Shown here one piece after another: positions 7,313-13,970 of a stretch of DNA of 13,970 nt (within the stretch, counting starts at the first letter, position 1; the number at the start of each line of letters is the position of its first letter). Source of the DNA: Bacteroidota bacterium (GTDB lineage Bacteria > Bacteroidota > Bacteroidia > NS11-12g > UBA955); NCBI GenBank assembly GCA_947450015.1, contig CANFUB010000037.1:1-13970 (forward strand). The letters run 5' to 3'. Under the pieces are notes generated by a model that did not search any database, was not told the origin of the DNA, and saw only the letters and a list, made by a program, of their open reading frames with translations. The position numbers and the translations under genes are program-made.

Positions 7313-8698
7313 ATGATGCATTCTAAAATTTTTAAAATTCTATATCTAAATATTGCCATACTTTGTGTTGGTTCAAATAATTTGTTTGCTCAAAATACGC
7401 CTGTAGAAATATGTGGTTATCAGCATGAATTAGAAAAAATTATTCAAAAACAACCTAATTATTTAGCGTTGCAAAATGAATGGTATAGAAAAGCTAATGA
7501 AGCATACATTGAAGCTCAAAGCACAAAGAGAAAGATTACTTCGGACACCATTGTTTATGAAATCCCAGTGGTGTTTCATATTATTTACAACACAAATTCT
7601 CAAAATATTTCAGATGCCTTAATTCTAAGTCAGTTAAATGAATTGAACCTTGATTACAGAAAATTAAACCCAGATACGTCCAGAATTAGACCCGTTTTTA
7701 AGTCATTAGCAGCTGATATTAAAATTCGGTTTATCCTTGCGGATAAGGACCCAAATGGCAATGCAACCAATGGCATTAATAGAATAAATACAAGTAGAAC
7801 TACTTTTGCTACCAATATATATGGAAGCTACAGCGAGGATATGAAGAGTACTAACAATGGAGGACAAACTGCATGGAATCCAGCTAGGTACTTAAATATT
7901 TGGGTTTGCAACATGGAATATCCAAGTTATATTGGAATAACTTATGGTTTTGCAACTCCGCCTACTGGCTCTCCTAATTGGGCGCAATTTCAAAGTTCTA
8001 CAAAAGATAGTACTGACCCTAAAAGTGGGGTTGTATTGCATTATAAAGTAGTTGGTAAAAACAATCCTTTGGCACCAAGCAATTATAAGGAAGCAAATAC
8101 TGCAACACACGAAGTTGGACACTACCTAGGCCTTAGACATATATGGGGTGATGCTGCTAATCCAAATACCCAAGGTTGTAATGTTGATGATGGTATTTTT
8201 GACACTCCTAATGCAAGAGATAAAAATTATACTTGCTCAAATGCCACTTGGAATAGTTGCGTAGATGCAACAAACGACAAGCCTGATATGACAGAGAATT
8301 ATATGGATTATGCCTTAGATGGTTGTGCCGCCATGTTTACACGAGAACAAGCCTTTATGATGCGTTATGTGCTGAATAATTTTAGAACAGGCCTACCTAT
8401 TCGGACCATTGTCTACGATACTACAACAGAATACTCAGAGACTGTTGTGAGTGTATATCCTAATCCTACTAAAGCGAATGATCCTTTAACTGTTGTTGTA
8501 AATACTAACAATGTATCAGAAGTTTTTAGTTTAACGCTATTTGATAACAATGGAAAAGAAGTTTTACAAAAGCGTATCCAGGCTAATCAAAAAACCGAAG
8601 TTGCTACCGCGGTTTATTCAGTTGGTGTTTACTACCTTTTAGTAAAAGATAGCAAAGGCAATATAATTAAAAAGGAAAAATTGATTCTTAATTTATAA
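7313..8698 (+). CDS. Secreted zinc metalloprotease, M43 (pappalysin-like) family, with type IX secretion C-terminal domain
   Basis: Predicted exported peptidase of 461 residues. The signal peptide (about 1-27) ends in NLFAQ. A beta-strand segment PVVFHIIYN near residue 85 begins the catalytic domain. The zinc site HEVGHYLGLRH (266-276) gives His266, Glu267, His270 and His276, followed by a Met-turn, ENYMDYA, with Met331. Several cysteines after the zinc site probably form disulfides. The end, from VVSVYPNP (378-385) to the closing LILNL, matches the type IX secretion sorting domain (TIGR04183 type). The protein should therefore cross the outer membrane by the T9SS and be released or surface anchored. 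Adjacent ATGs at 7313 and 7316 are both possible; the frame open from 7205 would overlap the upstream gene and hide the signal peptide. The stop abuts the stop of the next, opposite gene. Confidence 0.93.
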   Translation: MMHSKIFKILYLNIAILCVGSNNLFAQNTPVEICGYQHELEKIIQKQPNYLALQNEWYRKANEAYIEAQSTKRKITSDTIVYEIPVVFHIIYNTNSQNISDALILSQLNELNLDYRKLNPDTSRIRPVFKSLAADIKIRFILADKDPNGNATNGINRINTSRTTFATNIYGSYSEDMKSTNNGGQTAWNPARYLNIWVCNMEYPSYIGITYGFATPPTGSPNWAQFQSSTKDSTDPKSGVVLHYKVVGKNNPLAPSNYKEANTATHEVGHYLGLRHIWGDAANPNTQGCNVDDGIFDTPNARDKNYTCSNATWNSCVDATNDKPDMTENYMDYALDGCAAMFTREQAFMMRYVLNNFRTGLPIRTIVYDTTTEYSETVVSVYPNPTKANDPLTVVVNTNNVSEVFSLTLFDNNGKEVLQKRIQANQKTEVATAVYSVGVYYLLVKDSKGNIIKKEKLILNL

Positions 8699-9136
8699 TT
8701 AAGCCATCAATCGATTCCAAGGGATACCTGCTAAAATTAAAACCAAAGCAATGCCGAAATAAATTAGGCTTGTGCGTTTTAACTTATCAAGTTCCATTAC
8801 CTTTTTTACTTTAGAATAACCAATGTGGACTAAAACCAAAGCTAATAGCATTAATACCACATGTTCAACTGCAATTTTTCTCAAGTCTGCATTTTTCATT
8901 ACTGCTCCAACCCCATTATTAAATGCCGAAATGCCATAACCGCTATACTTAAAGTATAATAGTGAACCTATGAGTAATTGAATATCACACATAATCATAA
9001 AGAATAAGGCTGGTAATTTATCCTTTTTAGAAACTGTTGAATTGTTACTTAAAACTGGTAATACCATGGCCAGAATTCCTGCTAGTAAAACTAACCATCT
9101 GATGTATGAATGGGTGCTCTGTAAAAATTGTTGCAT
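8699..9136 (-). CDS. Small four-helix inner-membrane protein (cytochrome-b-like family of Bacteroidota)
   Basis: Integral membrane protein of 145 residues with four hydrophobic segments at about 13-31, 41-62, 88-108 and 122-141. The layout, an N-terminal HSYIRW, a conserved-looking GVGAVM loop, EH at 91-92, VHIGY at 103-107 and an ending IPW, recalls short proteins that Bacteroidota genomes often label cytochrome B; this is from memory and unverified. His9, His92 and His104 lie in or near the membrane and could bind haem, but no established haem motif proves it. It starts at an ATG at 9136 with a weak upstream box, TATTTTCG, at 9155-9162 on this strand. It lies 94 bases downstream of dxs on the same strand and could be read through from it. 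Its stop codon directly touches the metalloprotease stop. Confidence 0.75.
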   Translation of the reverse strand: MQQFLQSTHSYIRWLVLLAGILAMVLPVLSNNSTVSKKDKLPALFFMIMCDIQLLIGSLLYFKYSGYGISAFNNGVGAVMKNADLRKIAVEHVVLMLLALVLVHIGYSKVKKVMELDKLKRTSLIYFGIALVLILAGIPWNRLMA

Positions 9137-9230
9137 AATAAATTTTAATGGTAGCGAAAATAGTAAATAAGTTGAATAACCTTGTAAAATATGGCATTAA
9201 ATTTATAATCAAAAAAATGGTCAATAAAAT

Positions 9231-10994
9231 TTAAACCTTTTGTTCAAGGCACAGGTCTATTATAGCGTTTTCAATCGCTCCCATAGCTAATCCCTCTAAT
9301 TCAAAAAGCTCAGACATTGAACCGTGGGTTGTAAAATGATCGGTTATGCCAATTGATTTAAGTTGTCCCTTATATCCCATTTCGCTTGCAAATAGGGCTA
9401 TTGTACTTGCTAAGCCTCCTAATTTCTGACCCTCTTCTACCACTAATACCTTCGTGAAATTGGAAAATATTTGTATGAGTGTTTCAGTATTCAATGGCTT
9501 TATAAATTTAAAATCATAATGTGCAACACTGTATCTATCATTTAATTCAGCGATGGCTGCTTCACACTCAGACGCAATAGTACCAGTACTAATTAGACAA
9601 ATTTGTCTTCCTTCTGTTAAACATTCTGTTTCACCAATTACCATGGGCTTAGTTGATGAATTTAAACTACTATTATGGGCATACCCCCTTGGGTATCGAA
9701 TGGCCACCGGTGATTCTAAATGTGATACCGCCATGTCCATTGCCTTTGTTAATTCAAGTTCATTTCGAGGCGAGACAATCACTAAGTTAGGAATCGTTTG
9801 TAAAAAGGGAATATCGAATACACCATGATGTGTAGGGCCATCTTCACCTACTAAACCTGCTCTATCAATTGCAAAGATAACTGGTAGATTTTGTAGGGCT
9901 ACATCGTGTATTAATTGATCATAACCCCTTTGTAAAAAAGTTGAATAAATACAACAAAAGGGTCTTAAACCAGCAGCAGCTAAAGCGGCTGCAAAAGTGA
10001 CTGCATGCTGCTCTGCTATGCCAACATCAAACACCCTATTAGGAAATTTTTGTTGCATAAAATGTAAGGAACTGCCCGAAATCATTGCGGGTGTGATGGC
10101 AACAATTGTCTCGTTTTTTTGAGCTAATACAAGAAGATGATTTCCAAAAATATCTTGGTATTTTGGAAGGTTTGATTTGATGGCTAAACTTTTTCCAGAT
10201 AATTTATCAAACTGAGAAGTGCTATGCCATTTTGTTTGTTCTTCTTCTGCGGCTTTGTAGCCCTTCCCCTTGATTGTTTTTATATGTATAACCTTAGGGC
10301 CTTCAACCAATTTTGTTTCGTTAAATACAGTCAGTAATTCAGCAATATTATGACCATCAATTGGACCATAATATTGAAAACCAAAGTCGGTAAAAAGATT
10401 GTCTTGTTTATATTCCAATTGCTCAAGGTATTCGCCAAGTGCGCCTTGGCTTGGGTCGATTCCAATGTGGTTATCATTTACAATGACCGTAATATTTGTA
10501 TTGGAAATACCTGCATTATTAAGCCCTTCGAAAGCCTGACCCGCACTAAGTGCACCATCTCCTATGATTGCAATATTCTGTCTGTTTAAGCCTTGAATGT
10601 TAGCTGCAACAGCATAACCTAAAATAGCAGAGATTGCAGTTGATGAATGACCAGTTCCGAAAGCGTCGTGTTCGCTTTCACTTATTTTAGGAAAACCACT
10701 TATACCATTGAGTCGTCGAATGTTATTAAAGGCCTTTTTTCTCCCTGTCAAGATTTTATGTGCATAGGCTTGATGACCGACATCCCATACCATTTTATCA
10801 GTAGGCGAATTAAACACATAGTGAAGTGCAATACTTAGCTCGACTGTCCCCAAATTAGCCGCAAAATGTCCACCTTGTTCTGCTATTTTCTCTATTAAAA
10901 ATTGTCTTAGATAATCAGCATATGCTAGCAGTTGGCTAGGGGTTAGTTGCTTTAATAATTCAGGTGAATCTATGGCTTCGAAGGTCTTTAACAC
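9231..10994 (-). CDS. dxs: 1-deoxy-D-xylulose-5-phosphate synthase
   Basis: Thiamine-diphosphate enzyme joining pyruvate and glyceraldehyde 3-phosphate in the first step of the MEP isoprenoid pathway; the product also feeds thiamine and pyridoxal synthesis. It has 587 residues. Visible landmarks are His43 (GGHFAANLG), His74 (DVGHQAY), the ThDP motif GDG (145-147) to NDN (173-175), the catalytic Glu328 in GIAEQHA, and DRAGLVGEDGPTHHG (377-391) with His390. The protein is shorter than the roughly 620 residues of E. coli Dxs. The loop between GALG and the FTDFGF strand is about 13 residues instead of about 49; a short form of this loop also occurs in other Bacteroidota. The start is a GTG giving MLKTFEAIDSP; no Met follows until residue 68, past essential sequence. 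A -7 box ends 4 bases before this GTG. Confidence 0.97.
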   Translation of the reverse strand: MLKTFEAIDSPELLKQLTPSQLLAYADYLRQFLIEKIAEQGGHFAANLGTVELSIALHYVFNSPTDKMVWDVGHQAYAHKILTGRKKAFNNIRRLNGISGFPKISESEHDAFGTGHSSTAISAILGYAVAANIQGLNRQNIAIIGDGALSAGQAFEGLNNAGISNTNITVIVNDNHIGIDPSQGALGEYLEQLEYKQDNLFTDFGFQYYGPIDGHNIAELLTVFNETKLVEGPKVIHIKTIKGKGYKAAEEEQTKWHSTSQFDKLSGKSLAIKSNLPKYQDIFGNHLLVLAQKNETIVAITPAMISGSSLHFMQQKFPNRVFDVGIAEQHAVTFAAALAAAGLRPFCCIYSTFLQRGYDQLIHDVALQNLPVIFAIDRAGLVGEDGPTHHGVFDIPFLQTIPNLVIVSPRNELELTKAMDMAVSHLESPVAIRYPRGYAHNSSLNSSTKPMVIGETECLTEGRQICLISTGTIASECEAAIAELNDRYSVAHYDFKFIKPLNTETLIQIFSNFTKVLVVEEGQKLGGLASTIALFASEMGYKGQLKSIGITDHFTTHGSMSELFELEGLAMGAIENAIIDLCLEQKV

Positions 10995-10998
10995 CTTA

Positions 10999-11006
10999 CA
11001 AAGTTA
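10999..11006 (-). promoter_or_regulatory. Bacteroidota -7 promoter box immediately upstream of dxs
   Basis: Read on the minus strand this is TAACTTTG, an exact TAnnTTTG match and identical to the box before the PaaG-like gene. Only four bases separate it from the GTG start of dxs, so the transcript would be leaderless or nearly so. No TTG -33 element is evident at 19-22 bases. Confidence 0.45.
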
Positions 11007-11008
11007 AA

Positions 11009-11038
11009 AGATTTTGTGCAAAGCCCTTTTTAAAATCT
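11009..11038 (-). terminator. Possible weak terminator of the 815-residue protein gene
   Basis: On the minus strand AGATTTT (11038-11032) can pair with AAAATCT (11015-11009) across a 16-base loop and is followed by a few T residues. The stem is short and AT-rich and the loop large, so termination would be inefficient. It also borders the dxs -7 box. Confidence 0.25.
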
Positions 11039-11051
11039 GTTCGCTTTTATT

Positions 11052-13499
11052 TTAAAACAAGGTTAATCCAAATCTGAAACCTAATCGCATTGTAAAATAG
11101 TAACCTTTCCAGTTAGCTTGTACAAATCTTTTATCGTCAAATGCAGAGATGGTTTCATTGCTTAAATCGGCCTCGGAAATACTGAGATCTTGGCAGTTGT
11201 ATTTAATAGTTCTTGTACCTGCCCCAATGCCCCAGAACCCCGTTATAAATAAGTGTGTTTTCCAATTGTAAAGATTGGCCTTACAATTTACTAACAATTC
11301 CATTCTTGTAATTTCGGGGTGCAAAGTAACCGTCTTTAAAAAAGTATTCACTCTTACATTCGTTAACTCTGGGTCGCTTGTAAAGTTGCCATATAGAAAC
11401 TGAAAACCTCCACCTTGGCTTTGACACTTTTTGTCATAAGATGTAAATTTATTTTCCATAAAATAAATGCCATAGCTGTAATCTGTACCAGTGAGATTTT
11501 TCCATCCAGCACTATAAGTAGGCACGTTTTCTAGTATTTTACCACCAACAAATCTATTATTTGCAGCAAAACCAAAGAATGAGTTCATTCTAAACTCATG
11601 AACTACAATTCCAGTTCTTAATTCTACAGAAACAGGTAAAAATTTAAACGCCCCGCCCTTCCCTTTCATATTTAAACCCGCAAAAGGATTGAATGCTAAT
11701 GCTAAATTAGCCTTGCGTTCGCCACTTGAATAACTGTTTTTTCTAGCCTTTTTCTTATCTTCCTTTAACTTGTTTTCCCGCTCTTCAGCTTCACGTTTTT
11801 CAATTTTTTTCACTTCAGATTCAGCTTTCGCACAATCAAACTCTGGCGACATGGCTTTACAATATAGCAAATAGTTTTTAATTTGTTCTGAACTCATTAA
11901 GGCCAATTTATCTTGCATTAACTGCATCGCCTTTCTTAAATAGGGTTTGTCGATATCATTGTTATAGGCAATTTTTGCAAACAACATAGAGAAATTCAGA
12001 GATATTCCAACACCATTGCTGTAGCCATTGTCAGCAATCTTTAGTGCATTTAAATTATCATTTAAGTCAAGCGCTGCATTGATTCCTCTAATTAAATCTG
12101 TTTCGTTAGACGGCTTCCGCTCAGTCATTTCACGCATTAAGCTTTTCATATAGTCTATGTTCAAATCCTTATCGGCATTGGTAAGTGCCTTATAATTTTC
12201 GAGGGTTAGAACATAATTAAAATAGGCTTTTGGATTATCTTTTGCATTCACATAATACGTTGCCATATAGGAATGTAGCAAAAATAAATTGGTGCCATTG
12301 ATTGTAGATTCATTTTTCTCAACCGCAACAACATCATTTTTAAATAAGTAAACGTAGTAATCTTGAGTAATGCCGTTCTTAAAAATCGAAGAAAATTTTA
12401 GAAATAGATTGTGCCAATAATTTGCATAATAACCCTCATCTATTCTCGTTACATAACCTCTAAGATCAGATATCGGAATATCATCTGGCGATAGTCTCAT
12501 TAAATAAAAATTATTGAGATTTTCGATGATATTTCTATGGGTACTTGACAATGTGAATTTTTCTTTTTTAGCCTTGTAATAATAATATTCTGCCCAGTTT
12601 GTATAAATTAAACTTAAGATATAACGGTGAAGGTTTCTCTTTTCAGGATACTTTATCATCATATGTTCATATAAACCGGTTAAAGAATCCATGGTTAAAG
12701 GGCTTAATAACTCATCTTCTTCAAACTTTCTAGAAAAATCCATATCACCACGTATTTTGTCTATCATATCCCAACCCAATAATCTTGCCTTTTCCTCGGT
12801 TAAGGTTTCCATGTAAGTATTTGAATAGAGCTTAAACGGAACTAAATCTGTTATATAAACAATCTCATTTTGTTTATACTGGGTGGCAATTAGACCAAAG
12901 TTTTTAAGAAAATACTCCGTTTTTATTTTGTTAGAAAATGTACCAGACTCAATATGCTCGACAACAAAGATTCTTTCATTATTGCCATTAAATGCCATCG
13001 TTTTATAGGAGCCTTTTGCCTTGATGGTTTTACCTGAAATTGGATCTGAATAAGTCCACTCTGTAGTTTGATAACTTTCACTTGGTACCTGATAATAGGT
13101 TGTTGGAGTAGTTAATGCGGTATAAGTTTCGCCTTCCACCTCATCAAATAAAAAATCATTTTTAATATTATATTTACTATAGCCTTTTAATATGGCTTTA
13201 TTGCCATTAAAATTTATAAAGTAGGCATAGTCTTCGATTGTGCTTAGTTGCCCAGCTCTATAATAAATTAATTTGTAAGTAATTGTGCCATCACTTTCTA
13301 TAATTGGCTCATATTTTACTTCATGGCCCTTAAAAATATTGACATCGATATTGGTAAAATCTTCGTTAATTTCTTTAACCTCTGATGGGTAAAGGCCCTT
13401 AATTGAATTGACCTTGGGAATTATGTAGTTAACGGCAATTTCTTGGGCATTAATAGAAATCTGATGGATTAGAAAAAGAATTGTGATTAATTTTTTCAT
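11052..13499 (-). CDS. Large secreted / outer-membrane protein of unknown function with a C-terminal beta-rich domain
   Basis: I do not recognise this 815-residue protein. It opens with a signal peptide (MKKLITILFLIHQISINAQ). Residues 20-230 look beta-rich, with a stretch TEYFLKNFGLIATQY (about 194-208) that faintly recalls DUF3108-type periplasmic domains. Residues 235-560 look mainly helical and rich in Tyr and Leu, possibly a degenerate repeat solenoid. Residues 558-590 are a highly charged Lys/Glu segment, probably a coiled coil or linker. Residues 595-815 are glycine- and aromatic-rich alternating strands ending GFRFGLTLF, which suggests an outer-membrane barrel or similar beta domain. 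It carries no type IX sorting tail. The start is the ATG at 13499, with a possible promoter just upstream. The neighbours, dxs and a GNAT enzyme, give no functional hint. Confidence 0.8.
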   Translation of the reverse strand: MKKLITILFLIHQISINAQEIAVNYIIPKVNSIKGLYPSEVKEINEDFTNIDVNIFKGHEVKYEPIIESDGTITYKLIYYRAGQLSTIEDYAYFINFNGNKAILKGYSKYNIKNDFLFDEVEGETYTALTTPTTYYQVPSESYQTTEWTYSDPISGKTIKAKGSYKTMAFNGNNERIFVVEHIESGTFSNKIKTEYFLKNFGLIATQYKQNEIVYITDLVPFKLYSNTYMETLTEEKARLLGWDMIDKIRGDMDFSRKFEEDELLSPLTMDSLTGLYEHMMIKYPEKRNLHRYILSLIYTNWAEYYYYKAKKEKFTLSSTHRNIIENLNNFYLMRLSPDDIPISDLRGYVTRIDEGYYANYWHNLFLKFSSIFKNGITQDYYVYLFKNDVVAVEKNESTINGTNLFLLHSYMATYYVNAKDNPKAYFNYVLTLENYKALTNADKDLNIDYMKSLMREMTERKPSNETDLIRGINAALDLNDNLNALKIADNGYSNGVGISLNFSMLFAKIAYNNDIDKPYLRKAMQLMQDKLALMSSEQIKNYLLYCKAMSPEFDCAKAESEVKKIEKREAEERENKLKEDKKKARKNSYSSGERKANLALAFNPFAGLNMKGKGGAFKFLPVSVELRTGIVVHEFRMNSFFGFAANNRFVGGKILENVPTYSAGWKNLTGTDYSYGIYFMENKFTSYDKKCQSQGGGFQFLYGNFTSDPELTNVRVNTFLKTVTLHPEITRMELLVNCKANLYNWKTHLFITGFWGIGAGTRTIKYNCQDLSISEADLSNETISAFDDKRFVQANWKGYYFTMRLGFRFGLTLF

Positions 13500-13503
13500 T
13501 TTT

Positions 13504-13534
13504 CAAATATGAAGAACAATCAATTAATATACAA
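13504..13534 (-). promoter_or_regulatory. Possible promoter of the 815-residue protein gene
   Basis: On the minus strand a TTG (13534-13532) is followed after 20 bases by CATATTTG (13511-13504), one mismatch from TAnnTTTG. The ATG begins four bases further on, again a very short leader. The spacing fits Bacteroidota promoters but the -7 box is imperfect. Confidence 0.35.
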
Positions 13535-13547
13535 TACTACAGATGAA

Positions 13548-13970
13548 CTAAATTAGTGTTTTTTGCATTTTAAAATGTGGTATTCCTACCTCCAAAAATT
13601 GTTCGCCAATTTTCTCATATTTCATTGATTTATAAAAAGGTACCGCATTTGAACGCGCATGCAATTGAATTTGGGTGAGTTGATTTGCAATGGCCCAATT
13701 TTCGGAATATTTTACTAATACCTTGCCGATTCCATTCCCTTGCAAGTGATTATCTACGGCCACTTGACGCATTTTTACAACACCTTGACCATACTTTACC
13801 ATGATTAACACAGCAACTAACTTTTCATCAAGAAATGCAGCAAAATGAAATTGTTTATTTTCACTTTCTAAATCCTCGGCATTAAAATCAAGGCCTATTG
13901 GAAATCTTAGGATTTTTCTTCTTAGCTCAATACTTTCTATTTGTTCCTTTGAGCCAAATTCTATAAGTCT
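13548..13970 (-). CDS. GNAT family N-acetyltransferase (5' end cut by window edge)
   Basis: The last 140 residues of an acetyl-CoA-dependent acyltransferase. The frame is open to the right edge, where it reads RLIEFGSK, so the true start is probably only a few codons beyond the window. A GTG at 13811 is an internal codon and would delete the first half of the fold. Motif A is clear: MRQVAVDNHLQGNGIG, with the Q-x-x-G-x-G acetyl-CoA pyrophosphate loop (QGNGIG), followed by a helix and ARSNAVPFYKSMKYEKIGE, the usual second half of GNAT folds. The ending, GIPHFKMQKTL, resembles small single-domain GNATs of about 145 residues. The acceptor substrate cannot be told from sequence. It is 48 bases upstream of the 815-residue protein gene on the same strand. 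Confidence 0.92.
   Translation of the reverse strand, partial: RLIEFGSKEQIESIELRRKILRFPIGLDFNAEDLESENKQFHFAAFLDEKLVAVLIMVKYGQGVVKMRQVAVDNHLQGNGIGKVLVKYSENWAIANQLTQIQLHARSNAVPFYKSMKYEKIGEQFLEVGIPHFKMQKTLI

Noticed and set aside
1..13970. Mobile element, phage, CRISPR, defence cluster or biosynthetic gene cluster
   Set aside because: No transposase, integrase, spaced repeats, toxin-antitoxin pair or cluster of functionally linked accessory genes is visible. The gene content is mainly chromosomal housekeeping.

Overview
The window is an ordinary, densely packed stretch of a Bacteroidota chromosome. The assignment rests on AT-rich DNA, almost no Shine-Dalgarno sequences, -7 promoter boxes of the TAnnTTTG type, a secreted protease with a type IX secretion C-terminal signal, and an outer-membrane protein resembling the Bacteroidota-only DUF6029 family. 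I see no insertion sequence, phage gene, CRISPR array, tRNA or rRNA. Genes fill nearly all of the sequence and no gene-free stretch exceeds about 170 bases.

Layout, left to right. The left edge carries the C-terminal half of a NarL/FixJ-type response regulator (+). It is followed by clpP and clpX (+), which overlap by one base and end in a strong hairpin terminator. A DEAD-box RNA helicase (+) with its own promoter and a GTG start comes next, running tail to tail into pyrF (-). pyrF is divergent from a DUF6029-like outer-membrane beta-barrel gene (+), and their shared promoter region holds an 11-bp inverted repeat. Next is a PaaG-like enoyl-CoA hydratase/isomerase (+) with a clear promoter, followed 7 bases later by a secreted M43-type metalloprotease (+). 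That gene abuts, stop codon against stop codon, a small four-helix membrane protein (-). The right third is all on the minus strand: dxs with a GTG start, an unrecognised 815-residue secreted or outer-membrane protein, and a GNAT acetyltransferase cut by the right edge.

Functionally this is mostly housekeeping: protein quality control (ClpXP), RNA remodelling, UMP synthesis (PyrF) and isoprenoid precursor synthesis (Dxs). Interspersed are envelope or secreted proteins (DUF6029-like barrel, M43 protease, 815-residue protein). Only clpP-clpX is a clear functional operon. I found no convincing new multi-gene system. The points most worth a second look are the 815-residue protein, the inverted repeat between pyrF and the barrel gene, the near-leaderless GTG start of dxs, and the almost zero-length convergent gene junctions.
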